Part shown: positions 40,367-44,110 of the stretch, piece after piece
Numbering within the stretch: position 1 is the first letter of the stretch
Layout: every line of letters begins with the position of its first letter
Assembly: GCA_902778565.1 (NCBI GenBank)
Contig: CACYYH010000010.1
Location: forward strand, 1-44,110
From: an uncultured Eubacteriales bacterium
GTDB taxonomy: Bacteria; Bacillota; Clostridia; Peptostreptococcales; Anaerovoracaceae
Reading direction: 5' to 3'
Length of the DNA stretch: 44,110 bases
Notes under the pieces: model-generated
Databases searched by the model: none
Told to the model about the DNA's origin: nothing
Seen by the model: only the letters and a program-made list of their open reading frames with translations
Translations under genes and position numbers: made by a program

Positions 40367-40924
40367 ATGTCAAAATATACCAAACTGGCTCTCGGAGAAT
40401 CCCTCAAAAGGCTCCTCCAGAAGAAGCCCCTCAGCAAAATAACCATAACCGAGATCGTGGAGGACTGCGGCCTGAACCGCATGACCTTCTACTATCACTT
40501 CAAGGATATATACGACCTTCTGGAATGGGTCTGTGTGGAAGACGCGGAGAAAGCCCTGGCCGGCAGGAGTTCATATTTAAACTGGCAGGAAGGCCTGGCC
40601 AACATCTTCAAGCTCATTCTGGACAACAGATCTTTTGTAATAAACGCCTATCAGTCCATGCCCAGAGACTATCTGGAAAGGTACATATACCGTCTTACGG
40701 ACGCCCTCTTCATCTCAGTCATAGACGAACTGGACAAGGGGAAGAAGCTCACGCCGGATGATAAGGAATTCATAGCCTCATTCTACAAGTACGCTTTCCT
40801 TGGGATAATGCTCAACTGGATCGACAACGGAATGAAAGAAGACCCTGAGGATATCATCAGCAGGCTGAGCATTCTGGTGGAAGGCGACCTGTCAAGTGCA
40901 GTGGAGCGTTTTTCAGGGGTTTAG
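40367..40924 (+). CDS. TetR-family regulator
   Basis: A 185-residue TetR protein. The N-terminal helix-turn-helix reads ITITEIVEDCGLNRMTFYYHFKDIYDLLEWV (about 21-51), very close to the DhaS-like/TetR_C_8 group. The C-terminal ligand domain is helical and variable. The ATG at 40367 has AAGGAG eight bases upstream. Divergence from the YhgE/Pip-type gene and the intervening palindrome indicate local control. Its terminator follows about 35 bases on. Confidence 0.92.
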   Translation: MSKYTKLALGESLKRLLQKKPLSKITITEIVEDCGLNRMTFYYHFKDIYDLLEWVCVEDAEKALAGRSSYLNWQEGLANIFKLILDNRSFVINAYQSMPRDYLERYIYRLTDALFISVIDELDKGKKLTPDDKEFIASFYKYAFLGIMLNWIDNGMKEDPEDIISRLSILVEGDLSSAVERFSGV

Positions 40925-40957
40925 GCCTTGATATACAAGGATTTGTACTTTATAAAA

Positions 40958-40984
40958 AACATGACCGAAAGGGCGTGTTTTTTT
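40958..40984 (+). terminator. Terminator of the TetR gene
   Basis: AACATG-A-CC and GG-G-CGTGTT pair around a GAAA tetraloop (40958-40979), followed by a T-run. Confidence 0.8.
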
Positions 40985-40985
40985 G

Positions 40986-41015
40986 TTGTAAAAGCATATA
41001 TAAATATGTTAGAAT
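40986..41015 (+). promoter_or_regulatory. Promoter of the hydrogenase-like operon
   Basis: TTGTAA (40986-40991) and TAGAAT (41010-41015) with 18-base spacing. A TG lies just before the -10. Confidence 0.55.
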
Positions 41016-41058
41016 CTAGCGTATGACAAAATATCTACTATAATTTGGAGGGTGTTTG

Positions 41059-41568
41059 ATGACTTGTGAAAAATGTCAGAAAGAACAGGCTGCGCTTCAG
41101 GAAATAATCCTTAAGCACAAGGGCACTCCGGGTGCTCTCATACCTATTCTTCACGAGGCGCAGAATCTTTACGGATATCTGCCTGCCGAAGTGCTCCATG
41201 AGATCTCCAAGGGCCTTGAGATGCCCGAGGCAGAAGTTTATGGAGTTGCTACTTTCTATTCCCAGTTTTCACTTCAGAAAAAGGGAAAATACAGGATCAA
41301 CGTATGTCTCGGTACCGCTTGCTACGTCAAGGGCGCTCAGGACGTCCTGGACAAGTTCAAGCTGAGACTCATGATAGACGTGGGAGAATGCACCGATGAC
41401 GGTCTTTTCTCACTTGAAGCCTGCCGCTGCATCGGCGCGTGCGGTCTGGCTCCCGTAGTCACCGTAAACGGCGAGGTCTACGGAAGGATGACAGTCGACA
41501 AAGTCGACGAGATCCTTGACAAATACGAAGCTCTCGCAGCTTCAGAAAAGGAGGCTGAAGAGGCATGA
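41059..41568 (+). CDS. hydC: NuoE-like [2Fe-2S] subunit of an NAD-linked hydrogenase
   Basis: A 169-residue thioredoxin-like ferredoxin subunit. Four [2Fe-2S] cysteines follow the pattern CLGTAC and CRCIGAC. The helical N-terminus is typical (GALIPILHEAQNLYGYLP, EVYGVATFYSQF). The ATG at 41059 has GGAGG seven bases upstream; the TTG just before it is less likely. It overlaps the NuoF-like gene by four bases. The three-gene order NuoE-, NuoF- and NuoG/HydA-like is that of trimeric NAD-dependent, often electron-bifurcating, [FeFe] hydrogenases. A formate dehydrogenase or other NuoEF-containing enzyme remains possible. Confidence 0.85.
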   Translation: MTCEKCQKEQAALQEIILKHKGTPGALIPILHEAQNLYGYLPAEVLHEISKGLEMPEAEVYGVATFYSQFSLQKKGKYRINVCLGTACYVKGAQDVLDKFKLRLMIDVGECTDDGLFSLEACRCIGACGLAPVVTVNGEVYGRMTVDKVDEILDKYEALAASEKEAEEA

Positions 41569-43385
41569 TTTTAGAGAACAGAAAAGCTCTCAATATCCTG
41601 AGAGATCAGAAGCACAAAGAAATGGCCCTTCGCCTCGGCGAAGATTTCGATCCCAAGGACGGAGGAAGGATGCACATCCTGGTCTGCGGCGTAGCAGGCT
41701 GTCATTCTGCAGGCTCCATGGGCATCTATGAAAACCTTCAGAAAAAAATCGAAGAAAACGGTCTCCAGTCTGAGATAAAGCTTATCTCCACAGGCTGCAT
41801 GGGCCTTTGCGCACAGGGACCTCTCATGGTCACCTATCCCGATGAGATCATGTACACCCACGTGGAGCCGAAAGATGTGGAAGAGATCTGGAACTCCCAC
41901 GTAATGGGCGGACAGCCGGTGGAACGTCTTTTTGCTGCTGAATCAGACGGAACAAAGATTGCTCACGCGCTTAAAGACCACTCCTTCTATTCCAAGCAGA
42001 TGAAGATCGCTCTCAAGAACTGCGGTCTTATCGATCCCATGGACATCGAGGAGTACATCGGAGTCGAAGGATATCAGGCTCTGGCTCTGTGCCTGAACGA
42101 CATGGATCCCGAAGACGTTATCGATACGATGAAAGATGCAGTCCTCCGCGGAAGAGGCGGCGCAGGCTTCCCTCTCGGCATAAAGTGGGAATCCGCTGCC
42201 AGAGAGATGGCTCCCGTGAAATACATCTGCTGCAACGCCGATGAAGGTGACCCGGGCGCATTCATGGACAGATCCATCCTTGAGGGCGACCCTCATTCCA
42301 TCCTGGAAGCCATGGCCATCGCCGGCTATGCCTGCGGCGCTAAGCAGGGATATATCTACGTCCGCGCAGAATACCCCGTGGCTGTTGAACGTCTCGGCAT
42401 TGCCATTAAACAGGCTCACGAATACGGCCTCCTGGGAAAGAACGAAGCTACGGCTCTCATGGCATCCATCGAAGGAAAGCGCGGCGAGCCCCGTCCCAAG
42501 CCGCCCAGATCAACAGAAAAAGGTCTCTTCGACTGTCCTACAGTCCTTAACAACGTTGAGACCTTTGCCAACGTTCCTCAGATCATCCTGAAGGGTACTG
42601 ACTGGTTCAAGGGTATCGGAACTGAAAAGTCCAACGGTACCAAGGTATTTGCTTTAGGCGGAAAGATCGAGAACACCGGTCTTGTGGAAGTTCCCATGGG
42701 AACCACTTTAAGAGACGTGGTATTCGAGATCGGCGGAGGAGTTCCCGGACATCTGGCCTTCAAAGCTGCTCAGACCGGCGGTCCTTCCGGCGGCTGCATC
42801 ACAGCAGAGCATCTGGATACTCCCCTTGATTTCGATTCTCTCACCAAGCTGGGAACCATGATGGGTTCCGGCGGACTCATCGTAATGGCTGAGGATTCCT
42901 GCATGGTAGACATCGCCAAGTTCTTCCTGGATTTCACCGTAGACGAGTCCTGCGGCAAGTGTCCTCCCTGCCGTATAGGCACCAAGAGGATGCTGGACAT
43001 TACCAAGAAGATCACCGAAGGTAAGGGAAACATGGACGACCTGGATGAACTTGAGGATCTTGCTCAGATGATCAAGACCGGAGCGCTTTGCGGTCTCGGT
43101 CAGTCAGCTCCCAACCCCGTAGTCTCCACCCTTCAGTACTTTAAGGATGAATACATCGCCCACGTGCGCGACAAGAAGTGCCCTGCCGGCGTCTGCGTAT
43201 CCATGCTTAAGTACATCATCATGGCGGAGACCTGCAGAAAGTGCGGTATCTGTGCAAAGAACTGCCCTGTGGGCGCTATTTCAGGGGACAAAAATACCCC
43301 TTACGTCATCGATCAGGACAAATGTATCAAGTGCGGCGTCTGCATGAGCAAGTGCCCGTTCAAGTCAATACTGAAGAATGCTTAA
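41565..43385 (+). CDS. hydB: NuoF-like NADH/FMN subunit with ferredoxin-like tail
   Basis: A 606-residue flavoprotein. An N-terminal [2Fe-2S] thioredoxin-like domain (about 25-110; CGVAGCHSAGS, TGCMGLCAQGP) is followed by the NADH/FMN domain (GRGGAGFPLGIKW, CNADEGDPGAFMDRS). The [4Fe-4S] site is CGKCPPCRIGTKRM, and two C-terminal [4Fe-4S] ferredoxin motifs are CRKCGICAKNCPVGA and CIKCGVCMSKCPFK. This plan matches HydB/HndC. The subunit exchanges electrons between NAD(H) and the other clusters, and in bifurcating enzymes is the flavin site. Confidence 0.92.
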   Translation: MILENRKALNILRDQKHKEMALRLGEDFDPKDGGRMHILVCGVAGCHSAGSMGIYENLQKKIEENGLQSEIKLISTGCMGLCAQGPLMVTYPDEIMYTHVEPKDVEEIWNSHVMGGQPVERLFAAESDGTKIAHALKDHSFYSKQMKIALKNCGLIDPMDIEEYIGVEGYQALALCLNDMDPEDVIDTMKDAVLRGRGGAGFPLGIKWESAAREMAPVKYICCNADEGDPGAFMDRSILEGDPHSILEAMAIAGYACGAKQGYIYVRAEYPVAVERLGIAIKQAHEYGLLGKNEATALMASIEGKRGEPRPKPPRSTEKGLFDCPTVLNNVETFANVPQIILKGTDWFKGIGTEKSNGTKVFALGGKIENTGLVEVPMGTTLRDVVFEIGGGVPGHLAFKAAQTGGPSGGCITAEHLDTPLDFDSLTKLGTMMGSGGLIVMAEDSCMVDIAKFFLDFTVDESCGKCPPCRIGTKRMLDITKKITEGKGNMDDLDELEDLAQMIKTGALCGLGQSAPNPVVSTLQYFKDEYIAHVRDKKCPAGVCVSMLKYIIMAETCRKCGICAKNCPVGAISGDKNTPYVIDQDKCIKCGVCMSKCPFKSILKNA

Positions 43386-43400
43386 GGAGGTATATAGATC

Positions 43401-44110
43401 ATGAGCAAAGTACACGTTACTATAGACGGTATTCAGGTCTATGTGCCTGATACCTACACAATACTGGAAGCAGCAAAGGAGATAAACATCCACATCCCCA
43501 CCCTCTGCTTCCTCAAGGAAGTCAGCGAACTGGGCTGCTGCAGAATGTGCCTCGTGGAGATCAAAGGCAGGAAAGAACTTCAAGCAGCCTGCGTTCACCC
43601 GGTAAAGGACGGCATGGAAGTCATCACCCACTCCGCCCGCATCAACAAATACCGCAAAAAGAACCTGGAGCTGATCCTTTCCAACCATCCCGCAAGATGC
43701 CAGTCCTGCACCAGATCCATTTCACAGTGCGAGCTGCAGGTCCTGGCCAACAAGCTGGACGTAGACTCCACCAACTATATCAAATATCAGGATTCCATCA
43801 CCATGAATCCCAAGAGCAAGATCGACGAAGGCATCTCCATTTTCAGAGACCCCAATCGCTGTGTTCTTTGCAGAAGATGCGTATCCATCTGCAATAACAT
43901 CCAGACCGTAGGCGCCATCTCACCTCTCTTCAGAGGAATGTCCACGGTCATCGGAACAGCAGGTCTCGACAACATCGATTCCTCCGTCTGTGTCAACTGC
44001 GGACAGTGCATCTCCGTATGCCCTACCGGCGCGCTTCAGGAGAACCGCACGCTGGATGGAGTCATGGATGACCTTTACGATCCCGATAAGATCGTAATCG
44101 CCCAGACCGC
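43401..44110 (+). CDS. hydA: NuoG/HydA-like iron-sulfur subunit, 3' end outside the window
   Basis: The partial gene gives 236 residues before the edge. The N-terminus has a [2Fe-2S] domain (GCCRMCLVE with flanking cysteines). A His-ligated [4Fe-4S] site follows (NHPARCQSCTRSISQCELQ), then two [4Fe-4S] clusters (DPNRCVLCRRCVSIC and SSVCVNCGQCISVCPTGA). This is the N-terminal electron path of [FeFe] hydrogenase HydA and of NuoG/FdhA. The H-cluster domain would lie beyond the window, so hydrogenase versus formate dehydrogenase is not decided by sequence here. AAGGAGG precedes the ATG, 15 bases after hydB. Confidence 0.8.
   Translation, partial: MSKVHVTIDGIQVYVPDTYTILEAAKEINIHIPTLCFLKEVSELGCCRMCLVEIKGRKELQAACVHPVKDGMEVITHSARINKYRKKNLELILSNHPARCQSCTRSISQCELQVLANKLDVDSTNYIKYQDSITMNPKSKIDEGISIFRDPNRCVLCRRCVSICNNIQTVGAISPLFRGMSTVIGTAGLDNIDSSVCVNCGQCISVCPTGALQENRTLDGVMDDLYDPDKIVIAQT

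Noticed and set aside
40926-40940. CCTTGATATACAAGG palindrome as a Rex operator for the hydrogenase operon
   Set aside because: It does not fit the Rex consensus (TTGTGA/TTAACAA type) and lies just after the TetR stop, upstream of the terminator.

Overview
The window looks like a chromosomal piece of an anaerobic, amino-acid-fermenting member of the Clostridia (Firmicutes). The evidence is a complete ornithine fermentation operon of the Clostridium sticklandii type, a threonine dehydrogenase/glycine C-acetyltransferase pair, a MurT/GatD-like pair, SpoIIAA/SpoIIE-type partner-switching proteins, a compact F-type ATP synthase operon, and NADH-linked hydrogenase-like subunits at the right edge. 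Shine-Dalgarno sequences are strong and most genes lie on the minus strand. I cannot name the species. Members of the Peptostreptococcales/Anaerovoracaceae would fit.

Left to right. 1-9.8 kb: a small unknown plus-strand gene meets a minus-strand unit tdh-kbl-LURP-murT-gatD at a shared terminator. Behind it lies a second minus-strand unit: CPA2 antiporter, cyclase-family hydrolase, AlkD-like repair protein, YgjP-like metallopeptidase. 10-11.3 kb: an alpha/beta hydrolase with an almost leaderless promoter, followed by a nested inverted-repeat element. 11.3-16.7 kb: a four-gene signalling operon made of an SDF-transporter-like protein with an N-terminal HATPase-like domain, a STAS antagonist, a membrane SpoIIE phosphatase fused to an RsbW-like kinase, and a STAS-APH kinase fusion. 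16.8-27.2 kb: ord-ortA-ortB-oraS-oraE-mutL-orr behind a near-consensus sigma-54 promoter, with enhancer-like palindromes and its PAS-AAA-Fis activator upstream. 27.3-28.9 kb: an ArsR-like regulator, an orphan nuclease-like gene, and a helically phased array of six dyads built on TTACGCG/CGCGTAA. 28.9-37.5 kb: a HAD phosphatase, a membrane protein and walJ-atpBEF-atpA-atpGDC. No atpH is present. Instead a delta C-terminal-like domain is fused to the N-terminus of the alpha subunit. 37.6-40.9 kb: a YhgE/Pip-type membrane protein divergent from a TetR regulator across a perfect palindrome. 41-44.1 kb: NuoE-, NuoF- and NuoG/HydA-like subunits of a probable NAD(P)-linked [FeFe] hydrogenase, the last cut by the window edge.

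Together the genes describe energy metabolism based on amino acids. Ornithine is racemised, rearranged, oxidised and thiolysed to alanine and acetyl-CoA. Threonine gives glycine and acetyl-CoA. Excess NADH can be discharged as hydrogen, and the ATP synthase couples the ion gradient.

The four items I would follow up first are the partner-switching operon with a transporter-like receptor whose ligand and sodium residues are lost, the delta-alpha ATP synthase fusion, the phased TTACGCG array beside the orphan nuclease, and the MurT/GatD pair whose glutaminase triad appears lost. All alignments were done by eye from memory of the families and have not been checked by search.
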